DNA of 58,750 nucleotides from Oceanicaulis sp. BBD 1991-10 (GTDB lineage Bacteria; Pseudomonadota; Alphaproteobacteria; Caulobacterales; Maricaulaceae). The position numbers and the translations under genes were made by a program. Location of the stretch: NCBI GenBank assembly GCA_001657295.1, contig LYSW01000031.1, positions 8,369-67,118 on the forward strand, read 5' to 3'. The notes beneath the pieces are model-generated. The model searched no databases. It was not told the origin of the DNA and was given only the letters and a program-made list of their open reading frames with translations. Below are positions 1 to 8,853 of this stretch, one piece after another; the first letter of the stretch is position 1; each line of letters begins with the position of its first letter.

Positions 1-1
1 C

Positions 2-832
2 ATCGGCCTGGTCGGCGGGCCCTTCCTGTTCGCCGCGCCGGCGGTCGCCGGCGGCGGCGCGTTCGCTCTGGCCGGCGTCGCGCTCGCTCTTTGTCTGATC
101 CCGGTCGTCCTCACGACGCGCAGCCAGCCCGTCGCGCCCGGGATCGAGCGCGCCGCCCCGGACCGCCTGTTTAAGATCGCACCAGCCGCCGCGGGCGCGG
201 TGTTCACGGCGGGGCTGGGGAATTCGGGTCTTCTCGCCTTTCTGCCGATCTGGGCGGGCGGGCTCGGATCCGCCTCGGGCCAGGCGGCGGCGATTCTTTT
301 CGGTTCCGCTTATGCCGGCGCTTTGGTCAGCCAGTGGCCGGCCGGGCATTTGTCAGACCAGCTCGACCGCCGGATCGTCATCGCGGCGCTGGCCGGCGCC
401 GCCGGCTTCGCAGCGCTATTGCTGGCGGTGCTCCTCAATCCCGGCCTGGTGGGCGGGGCGATATTAATTGGACTGTGGGGCGCGGCGAGCCTGGCCTATT
501 ACGCCATTGCGATCGCCCACGCGGCGGATCGATCCCGGGTTGAAGAATTGCCGGCCATCGCCTCAGGCCTCCTAATGGTCTGGGCGGCGGGTTCGGTGAT
601 CGGGCCGCTCCTTTTCGGCCTCGTCTCCTCAGGCCCGCTGGGCGCGCGTGGATTATTCCTGCTCGCTGCATTGTTCAGCTTCGCCTTGGCGGCCGCCATG
701 TTATGGCGGCGGCGCACGCGCGCTCCAGTCTCGGCGGAGGAGCGCGAACCCTTCGTCAATCTGCAGGCGACGTCGGCGGAGCTGGCGGATATCGACACCA
801 GCCCGGCGGAATGGGGAGACGACATAAGATGA
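2..832 (+). CDS. MFS transporter, C-terminal part (cut by window start)
   Basis: The reading frame is open from base 2 to the TGA at 830-832, so the 5' end lies outside the window. The visible 276 residues hold several hydrophobic segments rich in Gly and Ala. One cytoplasmic loop reads GHLSDQLDRRIVIA, the classic G-x-L-x-D-(R/K)-x-x-R-R signature between transmembrane helices 2 and 3 of a six-helix half of the Major Facilitator Superfamily, so this is the second half of the carrier. The tail after the last helix is hydrophilic and acidic. The substrate cannot be told. The stop codon overlaps the ATG of the next gene (ATGA), which suggests translational coupling. Confidence 0.75.
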   Translation: MGLVGGPFLFAAPAVAGGGAFALAGVALALCLIPVVLTTRSQPVAPGIERAAPDRLFKIAPAAAGAVFTAGLGNSGLLAFLPIWAGGLGSASGQAAAILFGSAYAGALVSQWPAGHLSDQLDRRIVIAALAGAAGFAALLLAVLLNPGLVGGAILIGLWGAASLAYYAIAIAHAADRSRVEELPAIASGLLMVWAAGSVIGPLLFGLVSSGPLGARGLFLLAALFSFALAAAMLWRRRTRAPVSAEEREPFVNLQATSAELADIDTSPAEWGDDIR

Positions 833-1107
833 TGGCCGCCGCTATTCTGTTTCCGGCCCTGCTTTGCGCGCTCGCAGCCTTGGCGGTGCGCAAGCGCCTC
901 AGGGCGCTTAGCTGGATCAGCTGGCTGGGTTGGGCCCTGATCGGCGCTGGCGTGCCGGTCTTGATCGGGCAGGGTGCAGCTTATGCGATTGCAGTGAATG
1001 GCGGAGAGCCGCGGATCGTCGCGCTGGTCCTGGCGGCCGGCTTGGCCGGCGGGCTCGGCTGGGCGGCCGGTGCGCTGAGCGCGCGTTTCACCGGCGCCTC
1101 CGCCTAG
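829..1107 (+). CDS. Small two- or three-helix membrane protein of unknown function
   Basis: This 92-residue protein starts at the ATG that overlaps the stop codon of the MFS gene. It has an N-terminal hydrophobic helix (about residues 3-20), a short basic stretch (RKRLRALSW), then two further hydrophobic segments. No family motif is recognised. The ATGA overlap places it in the same transcript as the transporter, so it may be an accessory subunit, but that is only inferred from position. Confidence 0.6.
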   Translation: MMAAAILFPALLCALAALAVRKRLRALSWISWLGWALIGAGVPVLIGQGAAYAIAVNGGEPRIVALVLAAGLAGGLGWAAGALSARFTGASA

Positions 1108-1247
1108 ACCAAAGCCGTAGCCGCAAGCCGCGTTGCGCCCGCTTTTGGCGGTGTTATAACCCGCCGCGTCCCATCCTTGCTGTGAGGCGCTCCTGAGTCG
1201 TCTCGCCGCGCCCATTCGCACTCCAGCCGACGCGAGCACGAGGCCCC

Positions 1248-2444
1248 ATGAATATTCACGAGCACCAGGCCAAAGCCCTCCTGAAATCCTTTGGGGCGCC
1301 GGTCGCCGACGGCGTTGCGGTCTTTACGGTGGATGAGGCGGTCAAGGCGGCCGAAAGCCTGCCAGGGCCGCTTTTCGTGGTGAAGTCGCAAATCCACGCC
1401 GGCGGGCGCGGCAAGGGCAAATTCAAGGAATTGGGGCCGGACGCCAAAGGCGGCGTGCGCTTGGCCTTCTCGATCGACGAGGTCCGAGCCCACGCCGAGG
1501 AAATGCTCGGCAACACCCTGGTCACCCACCAGACGGGTCCGGCCGGCAAGCAGGTCAACCGTCTTTACATCGAAGACGGCGCGGATATCGCCAACGAGCT
1601 CTATCTGTCTTTGTTGGTGAACCGGGAGACCGGGCGGGTGGCGTTCGTGGTCTCCACTGAAGGCGGCATGGATATCGAGCAGGTCGCGGAAGACACGCCG
1701 GAAAAGATCCTGACGCTCAATATCGATCCGGAGACCGGCGTGACCGGCGATGACGCGGCCTCCATCGCGTCCGCCCTGGAGCTGGATGGTCATGCGCGCG
1801 AAGACATGCTCACGCTTGCGCCGACCCTCTACCGGGCGTTCACCGAAAAAGACATGAGCCTTCTTGAGGTCAACCCTCTGATCGTCATGGAGAACGGCCG
1901 CCTGCGCGTCCTCGACGCCAAGGTCAGCTTCGACGGCAATGCATTATTCCGCCATGACGACATCATGGAATTACGCGACCTGACCGAGGAAGATGAGAAG
2001 GAAATCGAGGCGTCCAAATACGACCTCGCCTACATCGCCCTGGACGGCGACATCGGATGCATGGTCAATGGCGCCGGCCTGGCCATGGCGACCATGGACA
2101 TCATTAAGCTTTACGGCGCCGAGCCGGCGAATTTCCTGGATGTCGGCGGCGGCGCGAGCAAAGAAAAAGTCACGGCCGCCTTCAAAATCATCACCGCAGA
2201 CCCGAATGTGAAAGGCATTCTGGTCAATATCTTCGGCGGCATCATGCGCTGTGACGTGATCGCGGAAGGCGTCGTCGCCGCAGTGAAGGAAGTCGGCCTG
2301 TCCGTGCCGCTCGTCGTGCGTTTGGAAGGCACGAATGTGCAACAGGGCAAGGCGATCCTGGACCAGAGCGGCTTGGACATCACATCGGCTGACGACCTTG
2401 ATGACGCCGCCCAGAAGATCACCAGGGCGGTGAAGGCGCGCTAA
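1248..2444 (+). CDS. sucC: Succinyl-CoA synthetase (ADP-forming), beta subunit
   Basis: SucC is the nucleotide-binding subunit of succinyl-CoA synthetase, the TCA-cycle enzyme that makes ATP or GTP from succinyl-CoA. The 398 residues match the usual length. The start [12 protein letters not shown] and the ATP-grasp segment [15 protein letters not shown] are typical, followed by [19 protein letters not shown] and [15 protein letters not shown] in the C-terminal ligase-type domain. The start is the first ATG, with MNIHE as in other alphaproteobacterial SucC. The alpha subunit gene sucD normally follows directly, but here the next genes are two small unknowns and ubiB. The malate-CoA ligase subunit MtkA is a relative, but the close similarity to alphaproteobacterial SucC argues against it. 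Confidence 0.95.
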   Translation: MNIHEHQAKALLKSFGAPVADGVAVFTVDEAVKAAESLPGPLFVVKSQIHAGGRGKGKFKELGPDAKGGVRLAFSIDEVRAHAEEMLGNTLVTHQTGPAGKQVNRLYIEDGADIANELYLSLLVNRETGRVAFVVSTEGGMDIEQVAEDTPEKILTLNIDPETGVTGDDAASIASALELDGHAREDMLTLAPTLYRAFTEKDMSLLEVNPLIVMENGRLRVLDAKVSFDGNALFRHDDIMELRDLTEEDEKEIEASKYDLAYIALDGDIGCMVNGAGLAMATMDIIKLYGAEPANFLDVGGGASKEKVTAAFKIITADPNVKGILVNIFGGIMRCDVIAEGVVAAVKEVGLSVPLVVRLEGTNVQQGKAILDQSGLDITSADDLDDAAQKITRAVKAR

Positions 2445-2567
2445 GCCTTCCTGTCGCCTCCGGGCCACGCCCGGCCTCCCGCCTCGTCCCGCTGCGACGC
2501 CGCGCCTTGGTGGCGACGCCCCTGCGCGCTAAGCTTCCTGCTGAGGGTGACTATGGGAGGGGCGGTC

Positions 2568-2927
2568 ATGTCGATGATGATACTTGCGACCAGCCTGTCG
2601 GCGGTGGGCGCAGCGGCGCTGACCGTGGGCGGCCTGGCGCTGCGCGAGCGATGGGCCGCGCGGGTGGCGTCAAGGCCGGAGCCTGACGTCAGCCCGATCC
2701 AGAGCTTCGCCGCGGAGCATGCCGCTCTGTCTGCGATAAACCCTGCCGCGCCAGGATTGAGTGCAACCCATGCCACGGGCGCCAATACCGGTCGCTTCGA
2801 CGATCCTGCGGCCGCGCTCGCGCAGATCAGCACCATGCAGATCCGCGTCACGGGCGAGTCCGCTCTGCACAGCCGGCCATTAAACGCGGCCCGCGCAACG
2901 CGCGGCGAGGTGCGCCATGACGCTTAA
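2568..2927 (+). CDS. Unknown small protein with N-terminal hydrophobic segment
   Basis: I do not recognise this 119-residue protein. The start at ATG 2568 is chosen because a GGGAGGGG ribosome-binding sequence lies at about 2555-2562; a GTG at 2547 would add seven residues. Residues 1-25 form a hydrophobic anchor or uncleaved signal, and the rest is Ala-rich and polar, without Cys or clear motifs. Its 3' end overlaps the start of the following YbjN-like gene by 11 bases, so the two are probably translated together. Confidence 0.55.
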   Translation: MSMMILATSLSAVGAAALTVGGLALRERWAARVASRPEPDVSPIQSFAAEHAALSAINPAAPGLSATHATGANTGRFDDPAAALAQISTMQIRVTGESALHSRPLNAARATRGEVRHDA

Positions 2928-3294
2928 CCGCAATCAGATCGAGGCCGCCGTGCGGCGCACCGGCGCAAGCTTCATCGGGGAGGAAACCGCCTCCGACAGC
3001 GCGCCGGCCCTGGTGTTCGACGCGGAAGGCGTCCGCTTCATCGCCTTTCTGACGCTGGAAGAGAAGAAGCGCTTCGGGGCGGTCAAGCTGTGGGCCGGTT
3101 TTCAGGGCGTCTATGACGCCGAATTCGCCAACCGGCTCAATCGACAATTCGGGGTCAGCAAAGCGGTCGTGACCGCCGAGAGCGGTTTGGTGGTGACCTA
3201 TGACGTCTTGCTCTACGGCCTGTCGGAATTGGCGGTGACCAAGGCGGTCAGCTTCTTCCTTCTGGACATCAAGGGGCAGCTCAGCAGCGCATAA
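2917..3294 (+). CDS. YbjN-like domain protein
   Basis: This 125-residue soluble protein has the alternating strand and helix pattern of the YbjN / type III secretion chaperone-like fold: an N-terminal helix, a strand reading ALVFDAEGVRFIAFL, a central LWAGFQGVYDAEFANRLNR, then a strand with VVTYDVLLYGLSE and a C-terminal helix. Such proteins occur widely in alphaproteobacteria and their role is poorly defined. The start ATG overlaps the end of the upstream small gene. Assignment rests on pattern only. Confidence 0.55.
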   Translation: MTLNRNQIEAAVRRTGASFIGEETASDSAPALVFDAEGVRFIAFLTLEEKKRFGAVKLWAGFQGVYDAEFANRLNRQFGVSKAVVTAESGLVVTYDVLLYGLSELAVTKAVSFFLLDIKGQLSSA

Positions 3295-3354
3295 ATCCGC
3301 CTGCGGCGCCTGTGACCCTCGCCAAGGGCGCAGGCGCGCCCTAAACACCCTGTC

Positions 3355-4902
3355 GTGATTTCTACGCTGGCCAATTTCGCCCGCCTGGCGCGCGCTGCCT
3401 GGACGCTCGCGCGCCACGACGCCATCTTCCCTGTGGAGTATCAGCAGGCCTTTCCTGCGCCTGCGCGCTTCATGGGCCGCTTCGCGCGCCTGATCGCCAT
3501 CCGCGACCGTGCGGACAATCCCGGCGAACGCCTGGCGCGCGCCCTGGAGCATCTCGGCCCGTCCTATGTCAAATTCGGTCAGGTACTGGCGACCCGCGCC
3601 GATGTGATAGGACCGCGCTTCGCCCGTGGTCTGGCGCGCCTTCAGGACAAGATGGAGCCCTTCGGTTCGGACAAGGCCCGCGCGACGGTTGAGACGGAGC
3701 TGGGCAAGCCGATCGACGCCCTGTTCTCCGAGTTCGGCGAGCCGGTCGCGGCGGCGTCGATCGCGCAAGTGCATAAGGCGGTCACCGTCGACGGGCGGAC
3801 GGTCGCGGTGAAGGTTTTGCGCCCGGACGTGGAGCGCCGCATCAAGCGCGACATCGCCGTCCTGCGCCTCGGCGCCGGATTGGCGGAAGGCCTGTTTCCT
3901 CAGTCCAAGCGCATGGAGCCGCGGGCTTTTGTCGAGACCGTGGCGCGCTCGCTCACGCTGGAGCTGGATTTGCGTCTGGAAGCGGCGAGCGCGAGCGAGC
4001 TCGCCGAAGCCGCCGTCGTCGCCCAGAATTTTCATATCCCGGAGATCGACTGGTCTCGCAGCGCCAAGCGCGTGCTCACCACGGAATGGATAGACGCCAT
4101 CCCCATGACGCAGATGGAGGCGGTCAAAGCCTCCGGCGCGGACCCGGTCCAGCTGGCCGCCGACTTGACCGACGCCTTCCTGACCACCGCGCTGGAGCGG
4201 GGCGTGTTTCACGCTGATTTGCACGCCGGCAATCTCTTCGTCGGTGAAGACGGACGGCTCTGGGCGGTGGATTTCGGCATCATGGGCCGCCTGGGCCGGG
4301 CTGAGCGGCGCTATCTGGCCGAGATACTTCACGGGTTTTTGACCCGGGATTATGACGGCGCTGCGGAAGCGCATTTCGCCGCCGGCTATGTGCCGGGCCG
4401 TCACTCCCACGCCGATTTCGCCAGCGCGCTGAGAGCGGTCGCCGAGCCGATCTTCGGCAAGACCGCCTCGGAAACCCCGATGAGCCGGGTGCTGCTGCAG
4501 CTGTTCGAGATCACGGATTTGTTCGACATGCATCTCCAGCCTCAACTGGTGCTGTTGCAGAAGACGATGGTGCAGGCGGAAGGCGTCTGCCGCCTGCTCA
4601 CCGATGATCACAATATGTGGGAGGCTTCCGCCCCGTCGGTGGAGCGCTTCATGCGCCGCGAATTGGGCGCTGAGGCGCGGCTTCGCGATGCGCTTGAAGA
4701 ATTGGACAGGCTTAAGGACGCGGTGATCGCCTTGCCGGGCGTGGTTGAGAAAATGGCGGAGATGGCGGACGCCGTCGCTCAGGCTGGCGAAGGCAAACCT
4801 CAATCATCAACCCTTCCCGGCGTCCTGCTGCGCATAGCCGCGGGTATTGGATTGATCGCGGTGGGCGCCTTGGGCGCGAAGGCGCTGATGGGGACGCTCT
4901 AA
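3355..4902 (+). CDS. ubiB: UbiB/ABC1 (ADCK) family atypical kinase, ubiquinone biosynthesis
   Basis: UbiB is a membrane-bound ATPase/kinase-like protein needed for ubiquinone synthesis, probably by handling lipid intermediates. The 515-residue protein shows the family marks in order: KFGQ at residues 73-76, the Ala-rich loop AAASIAQVH at 132-140, the ATP-site lysine in VAVKVL (K153), the catalytic loop HADLHAGN around H286-D288, and DFG at D306. A C-terminal hydrophobic stretch (about 485-512) is a membrane anchor. The start is GTG at 3355. In many alphaproteobacteria ubiB lies directly before coaBC and dut; here an opposite-strand oxidase pair separates them. Its stop codon overlaps the convergent stop of the next gene by four bases. 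Confidence 0.92.
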   Translation: MISTLANFARLARAAWTLARHDAIFPVEYQQAFPAPARFMGRFARLIAIRDRADNPGERLARALEHLGPSYVKFGQVLATRADVIGPRFARGLARLQDKMEPFGSDKARATVETELGKPIDALFSEFGEPVAAASIAQVHKAVTVDGRTVAVKVLRPDVERRIKRDIAVLRLGAGLAEGLFPQSKRMEPRAFVETVARSLTLELDLRLEAASASELAEAAVVAQNFHIPEIDWSRSAKRVLTTEWIDAIPMTQMEAVKASGADPVQLAADLTDAFLTTALERGVFHADLHAGNLFVGEDGRLWAVDFGIMGRLGRAERRYLAEILHGFLTRDYDGAAEAHFAAGYVPGRHSHADFASALRAVAEPIFGKTASETPMSRVLLQLFEITDLFDMHLQPQLVLLQKTMVQAEGVCRLLTDDHNMWEASAPSVERFMRRELGAEARLRDALEELDRLKDAVIALPGVVEKMAEMADAVAQAGEGKPQSSTLPGVLLRIAAGIGLIAVGALGAKALMGTL

Positions 4903-5990
4903 CCCGGCGTCTCCACCTGGCGGCGATCCCAGTAGGCCGCGCCGACGAAGCGCCATTCCGCGCCGTAAAAGCGGGCGCGCTGGTCCAGGAATTGGCCGAT
5001 CCCGCCGGCCACAGTCGAGGCGTATGCGTCAAGCTGGCCGGTCTCTCCGGCAATCTCCTTCACGATCGCGATGGCGGCCGCCCGCCCGGACCAAAGCGCC
5101 GTGGTCATTCCGTGAGAGGAGAGCGGATCAAACGCCGCCGCAGCGTCGCCGGCGGCGGCCCATCCCGCGCCTGCGCAGGGCTCGAGCCAGGTCGTCCCGG
5201 CGCTGGCGAGGGCGGGCGGCGCGGAGATTTCGAAACCGGCGTCCTCAATCCAGCGGCGGATATGGGTGGTCTCAGCGATTTTTGAGCGCCAAGCGGCAAG
5301 ATTGCGGGTCAACATCCGTGGAAGGAAGTCCGGATCGGTGAACCAGCTCACAACCAGCCGCCCATCCGGCAGCAGGGCGGCGTACCACCATCCGTCACGC
5401 ACGGCCTCAATGAGCGTCGCCTTTGTCGGCTCGACGCTGTCATCGACGTGATCCAGAAACGCGAAGGCCGCAACTTGCTGATCGGTTCGTTTCAGTGATG
5501 CAACCTGCCGCCCCACGACCGCGCTGCGGCCGCTGGCGTCGATGAGGTAATCCGTCTTGATGACGCCGCCCGGCTCCAGCTCAAGCCTCCAGCACTCGGA
5601 TTCGCGACGCGCCGAAGTGAGGACGGCGGCCAAGGGCTCGGCGAAACGGGCGGCGCGCTCGCGCAGATCGTGTTCGAATACCGGACGGTCCACCACCCAG
5701 CCTGCGCCTTCAAGCTGGTTGATCGCATTGCGCTCGACCAGTCGTTCGCCGCCCCAGGCCGAATAGGTCGCGTTCGACCGCCGGTGCCGTGAGCGGTTCA
5801 GCAGATCCGCAACGCCCAGGTCCGCCAGAGGCCGGTTCGCAGCCGGCGCCAGGGATTCGCCGATTTGGTCTTGGTCCGATCGCGCCGGCGCCAGCCAAAG
5901 GGGGGCGACGCCGTGTTGCGCGAGCGTGAGCACGGCGGCGGCGCCGGCGATCCCCCCGCCGATCACCGCGACAGGCCAGGTCTGGGTCAT
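4899..5990 (-). CDS. LodB-like FAD-dependent oxidoreductase (maturation partner of the quinoprotein oxidase)
   Basis: This 363-residue flavoprotein begins with a dinucleotide-binding motif, VAVIGGGIAGAAAV, and continues like the tryptophan-halogenase/LodB family (GES after the FAD motif, YLIDASGRS, GWWYAALLPDGRLVVSWFTD, and AAGDAAAAFDPLSSHG for FAD ribityl contact). In the known LodA/LodB and GoxA/GoxB systems the flavoprotein is required to form the cysteine tryptophylquinone cofactor of its partner. It follows the LodA-like gene by only 15 bases on the same strand, so the pair is surely one operon. It lacks an obvious signal peptide, fitting cytoplasmic maturation before Tat export of the partner. 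A stand-alone halogenase or hydroxylase is less likely because of this neighbour. Confidence 0.82.
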   Translation of the reverse strand: MTQTWPVAVIGGGIAGAAAVLTLAQHGVAPLWLAPARSDQDQIGESLAPAANRPLADLGVADLLNRSRHRRSNATYSAWGGERLVERNAINQLEGAGWVVDRPVFEHDLRERAARFAEPLAAVLTSARRESECWRLELEPGGVIKTDYLIDASGRSAVVGRQVASLKRTDQQVAAFAFLDHVDDSVEPTKATLIEAVRDGWWYAALLPDGRLVVSWFTDPDFLPRMLTRNLAAWRSKIAETTHIRRWIEDAGFEISAPPALASAGTTWLEPCAGAGWAAAGDAAAAFDPLSSHGMTTALWSGRAAAIAIVKEIAGETGQLDAYASTVAGGIGQFLDQRARFYGAEWRFVGAAYWDRRQVETPG

Positions 5991-6005
5991 GACTGCGACG
6001 CTCGA

Positions 6006-8003
6006 TCAGTTTTCGGGCAAGACGCCTTGAGACGGAGTCCAGTCGAACATCATTTCCATATTGCTGCGTCCCATCTCCACAAACATGTCTTCGCGAAGCT
6101 GCGCCGGCGCGTCGGGGTCCGTGACGCCGGGTTGGCGGACGACAAAGCCCATGCGCTGCCAGAGCGTGATCATATTGGTGATGCCGTCCCAATAGCTGGC
6201 GTTGGCATGGTAGCCGATGCCGGCGACATCGCGGGACCAGGCGACCCGGCTGTTGAAGAACTGCACCCGCTGATCGGGCGACAGATCGGCGCGCTGGAGC
6301 TGCGCGTAGTATTCCTCGGGAAGCACATCGATGGGCAGGAGCGCCGGCCACCAGGTGGCGGTCGGGAAATTCTCCTGCATCAACACCGACTGGCAGCTGA
6401 ATGCGTCGCACTGCCAGGGCAGACCCATCCAGCGGGTCAGATCGCCGGGCATTTGCGGGCCGATCGGCGCGGTTTCGCCATTGCCGCCTTCAAGCGCTTT
6501 CTCCGGCGTCAGCAGGCGGCCGACATTCTGGATCAGAGAGGGGCGGTCGCCGCGCGCCAGCCGGAAGGGCTCGGCGTCGGCGTCGTAATGCTTCGCATAC
6601 ATCGGGGGGTGACGCAGATAATAGGTCAGCTCGACGCCCGGGTGGAAGGCGCCGCCCGAGCAGGGCTCCAGCGCCGCTTCGGTCAATGCGCCGGGCTGCA
6701 GGGAGACGGGTAGATCCTCGATCGACTGGATGTCGCTTCCCGGATCGTCCGGCCAGTCATTGACGAAATTGCCCGCAGCCCAATCCGCCAGCAGGTCATA
6801 TTGCAGCTTGGGCAGCTGGAACCATTGCAGCGGGCTGCCGTCATAATTCACGCCGTGGCCCATCATGTAGGGCATTTTCAGGCGTTCCTCGAGATAGGCG
6901 GTGTCGCTCTCATTATACGGGTTGCGGATCTGCTCGAAGACGGCCATGCGCGCGGGCAGGGCGCCCGGACCGGGATCGGCGAGCCGGGCGATATAGGCTG
7001 GATCGGTGAAGTCGCCGATATCCACCAGCCACCCCTGGCGCAGCAGGGCGGCCTCGGTGATCCATTTCATCAAACCCAGACGCTGAAGGGTCGGATAGAT
7101 GTCGCGCCGGAAATAGACCTGCGCGGGCCGTTCGGCCCAGCCGGCATCCACATTCATGTTCTGGATGACGTCGTAGAGCGTGCTGACCGGCGGGATCTCG
7201 GGCGCGAAATTCGGCCCGACACAGGCGATCCAGGCGCCGTCAGCCTCCATTTCGCCATAGCCGGGAATGGTGACGGTCGCGCTGACCGGGCCGTCGCACC
7301 AATCGTCGTGCCAGCCGTTATTGTCCGCAAAGCTCGTGATGCCGGCGTTGACCGGGCTTTCCGAGACGCCGTCCGGCGGAATCACCAGCAGCCGGCCTTT
7401 GTCGTCGGTTTGCAGATGACCCAGCTTCACCGGCTTTTCAGCGCGATTGTAAAACAAGCCCTCCATGGCGTCCGACGTCGCATTCTGGCCGGAGATCGTG
7501 GTCGCGCCCCCATCGATGACCAGCATTTCCTCCCGCTGCGCGTCGGAGACGAAATAGGGATTGCGCTTCTGGCCGGGCAGGCCCGGGGCCACCTCGCCTT
7601 CATCCAGCGGATTATTGAAGCCGTACCAGGCCGCCTTGGTGTTGGCGACATGAACTGTCCAGTTGATGCTGTCGGAATTGTCCGCGTTGATTTCGCCGAT
7701 CACCCGGCCCTGGTCGTCGAACGCATAGATCCGAAACCGTTGCGCTTGTTTTTTGATCAGTTGCTCGCCGTCTTTAAAGTCGCCGCCTTCCGGCGTGGGC
7801 GGCAGGCCTGGAATCTCCGGCGCCAGAAAGAATTGCGGGCTGCCGCCGACGCGCGAAACGCCGATCGCCGGATAGATCGCGAGCCGGGCGATCCGGGCGC
7901 CCTGAGGGGCGGCTTCCGGCGCAGCCGCCTGCGAGCAGGAAGCGATGAAGGGAAAGCCGAGCGCGCCGACGCCTGCTCCGGCCAGAAAGTCGCGACGTTT
8001 CAT
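6006..8003 (-). CDS. LodA-like CTQ-dependent amino-acid oxidase with Tat lipoprotein signal
   Basis: The 665-residue protein belongs to the LodA/GoxA family, oxidases that act on free amino acids and release hydrogen peroxide, ammonia and an aldehyde or keto acid. Family marks are IARLAIYPAIGVSRVG near the N-terminus and NSDSINWTVHVANTKAAW. The likely cofactor residues are Cys448 (in EPCSGGAFHPG) and Trp530 (in GLPWQCDAFSC), which would crosslink into cysteine tryptophylquinone. The N-terminus has a twin-arginine motif (RRDFLAG) and then a lipobox, IASC, with Cys23, predicting export folded through Tat and lipid anchoring. The substrate (Lys, Gly or other) cannot be told. It is transcribed ahead of the LodB-like gene and divergently from coaC. 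Confidence 0.85.
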   Translation of the reverse strand: MKRRDFLAGAGVGALGFPFIASCSQAAAPEAAPQGARIARLAIYPAIGVSRVGGSPQFFLAPEIPGLPPTPEGGDFKDGEQLIKKQAQRFRIYAFDDQGRVIGEINADNSDSINWTVHVANTKAAWYGFNNPLDEGEVAPGLPGQKRNPYFVSDAQREEMLVIDGGATTISGQNATSDAMEGLFYNRAEKPVKLGHLQTDDKGRLLVIPPDGVSESPVNAGITSFADNNGWHDDWCDGPVSATVTIPGYGEMEADGAWIACVGPNFAPEIPPVSTLYDVIQNMNVDAGWAERPAQVYFRRDIYPTLQRLGLMKWITEAALLRQGWLVDIGDFTDPAYIARLADPGPGALPARMAVFEQIRNPYNESDTAYLEERLKMPYMMGHGVNYDGSPLQWFQLPKLQYDLLADWAAGNFVNDWPDDPGSDIQSIEDLPVSLQPGALTEAALEPCSGGAFHPGVELTYYLRHPPMYAKHYDADAEPFRLARGDRPSLIQNVGRLLTPEKALEGGNGETAPIGPQMPGDLTRWMGLPWQCDAFSCQSVLMQENFPTATWWPALLPIDVLPEEYYAQLQRADLSPDQRVQFFNSRVAWSRDVAGIGYHANASYWDGITNMITLWQRMGFVVRQPGVTDPDAPAQLREDMFVEMGRSNMEMMFDWTPSQGVLPEN

Positions 8004-8307
8004 AGTGTCCCCGTTGTCTGATCGCGCCGCCTGGAAGGGCCACGCCCCAAGGAAAATTTTAAATTGCAGGTCCGACGCTTTTTAGCACTCACTGATGGGC
8101 GCGGCAATTTACCAGAAGCGCGCGCCTTGAGTCCGGCGCGGCGGCGGAGACCCCTAATCCCTTGGCGCCGGGTGCACGCAGGAACAGAGCCGGCGGCGGC
8201 GCATGAAGACGCCCGGCCTGACAGCGATTTGAGAGGCTGTGAGGTGACGCCTGAGGCGATCAAGGCTAGAGAGGGCTGAAGGTTGGGCAATCAGGAACGA
8301 CGCGGCC
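8004..8307. other. Divergent intergenic region between the LodA-like gene and coaC
   Basis: This 304-base region separates divergently transcribed genes and should hold both promoters. An AT-rich block at about 8051-8066 (aaaattttaaatt) lies near the LodA-like start. A sequence TTAGCACTC at 8082-8090 equals one arm of a CIRCE element, but the second arm is absent. Short open frames here look like noise. No convincing gene or operator was seen. Confidence 0.5.
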
Positions 8308-8850
8308 ATGGCCGATCATCGCATCCTTCTCATCATCGGCGGCGGCGTCGCCGCCTATAAGGCGCTGGAGCTGATCCGGACTTTGAAAAAGCGCGGCGTG
8401 GCCTCGCGCTGCATTCTGACGGAAGCCGGCAAGCAATTCGTCACCCCCATGAGCGTCGCGGCGCTTTCGGCCGACAAGGTCTATGACGACTTATTCTCGC
8501 TGACTGACGAATCAGAGATGGGCCATATCGAATTGTCCCGCTCCGCCGACCTGGTGGTCGTATGTCCCGCCACCGCCAATCTGATGGCCAAGGCGGCCCA
8601 TGGCCTTGCCGACGATCTGGCGTCGACCGCGCTGCTCGCCACGGACAAGGCGGTGTTGATGGCGCCGGCGATGAATGTGCGCATGTGGGAGCATCCGGCC
8701 ACACAGGCGAATATCGCGACGCTGAAATCCTATGGTCACACCATCATGAAGCCCGACGAGGGCGAAATGGCCTGCGGTGAATTCGGCCCGGGCAGGCTCC
8801 CCGAGCCTGACCGCATCGCCGAGACCGTCCTGGCGGCCCTTAAGGCCTGA
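8308..8850 (+). CDS. coaC: Phosphopantothenoylcysteine decarboxylase (CoaC half, separate from CoaB)
   Basis: CoaC removes CO2 from 4'-phosphopantothenoylcysteine with FMN in coenzyme A synthesis. The 180 residues show the flavin-binding GGGVAAYKALELIR start, the catalytic histidine context MGHIELSR, the PAMNVRMW motif and the substrate-clamp segment MACGEFGPGRLPEP. In most bacteria CoaC is the N-terminal half of a CoaBC fusion. Here the frame ends with TGA at 8848-8850, exactly at the domain boundary, and the same frame reopens three bases later as CoaB. This could be true gene fission, a nonsense mutation with re-initiation, or a sequencing error; the clean position favours fission. Confidence 0.92.
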   Translation: MADHRILLIIGGGVAAYKALELIRTLKKRGVASRCILTEAGKQFVTPMSVAALSADKVYDDLFSLTDESEMGHIELSRSADLVVVCPATANLMAKAAHGLADDLASTALLATDKAVLMAPAMNVRMWEHPATQANIATLKSYGHTIMKPDEGEMACGEFGPGRLPEPDRIAETVLAALKA

Positions 8851-8853
8851 TCC

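Noticed and set aside
2848-4803. 651-codon open frame on the minus strand across ubiB
   Set aside because: It is antisense to ubiB, whose motifs are all intact; its product is Arg/His/Asp-rich with no motif. Long antisense frames are expected at this GC content.
6801-8021. 406-codon plus-strand frame across the LodA-like gene
   Set aside because: Shadow of the LodA-like gene; no motif and implausible composition.
8082-8090. Possible CIRCE element (HrcA site)
   Set aside because: Only one arm, TTAGCACTC, is present; the complementary arm nine bases later is missing.
8848-8850. Selenocysteine or programmed recoding at the coaC TGA
   Set aside because: No SECIS-like hairpin or slippery site was seen, and a start codon follows three bases later, so simple re-initiation explains it better.
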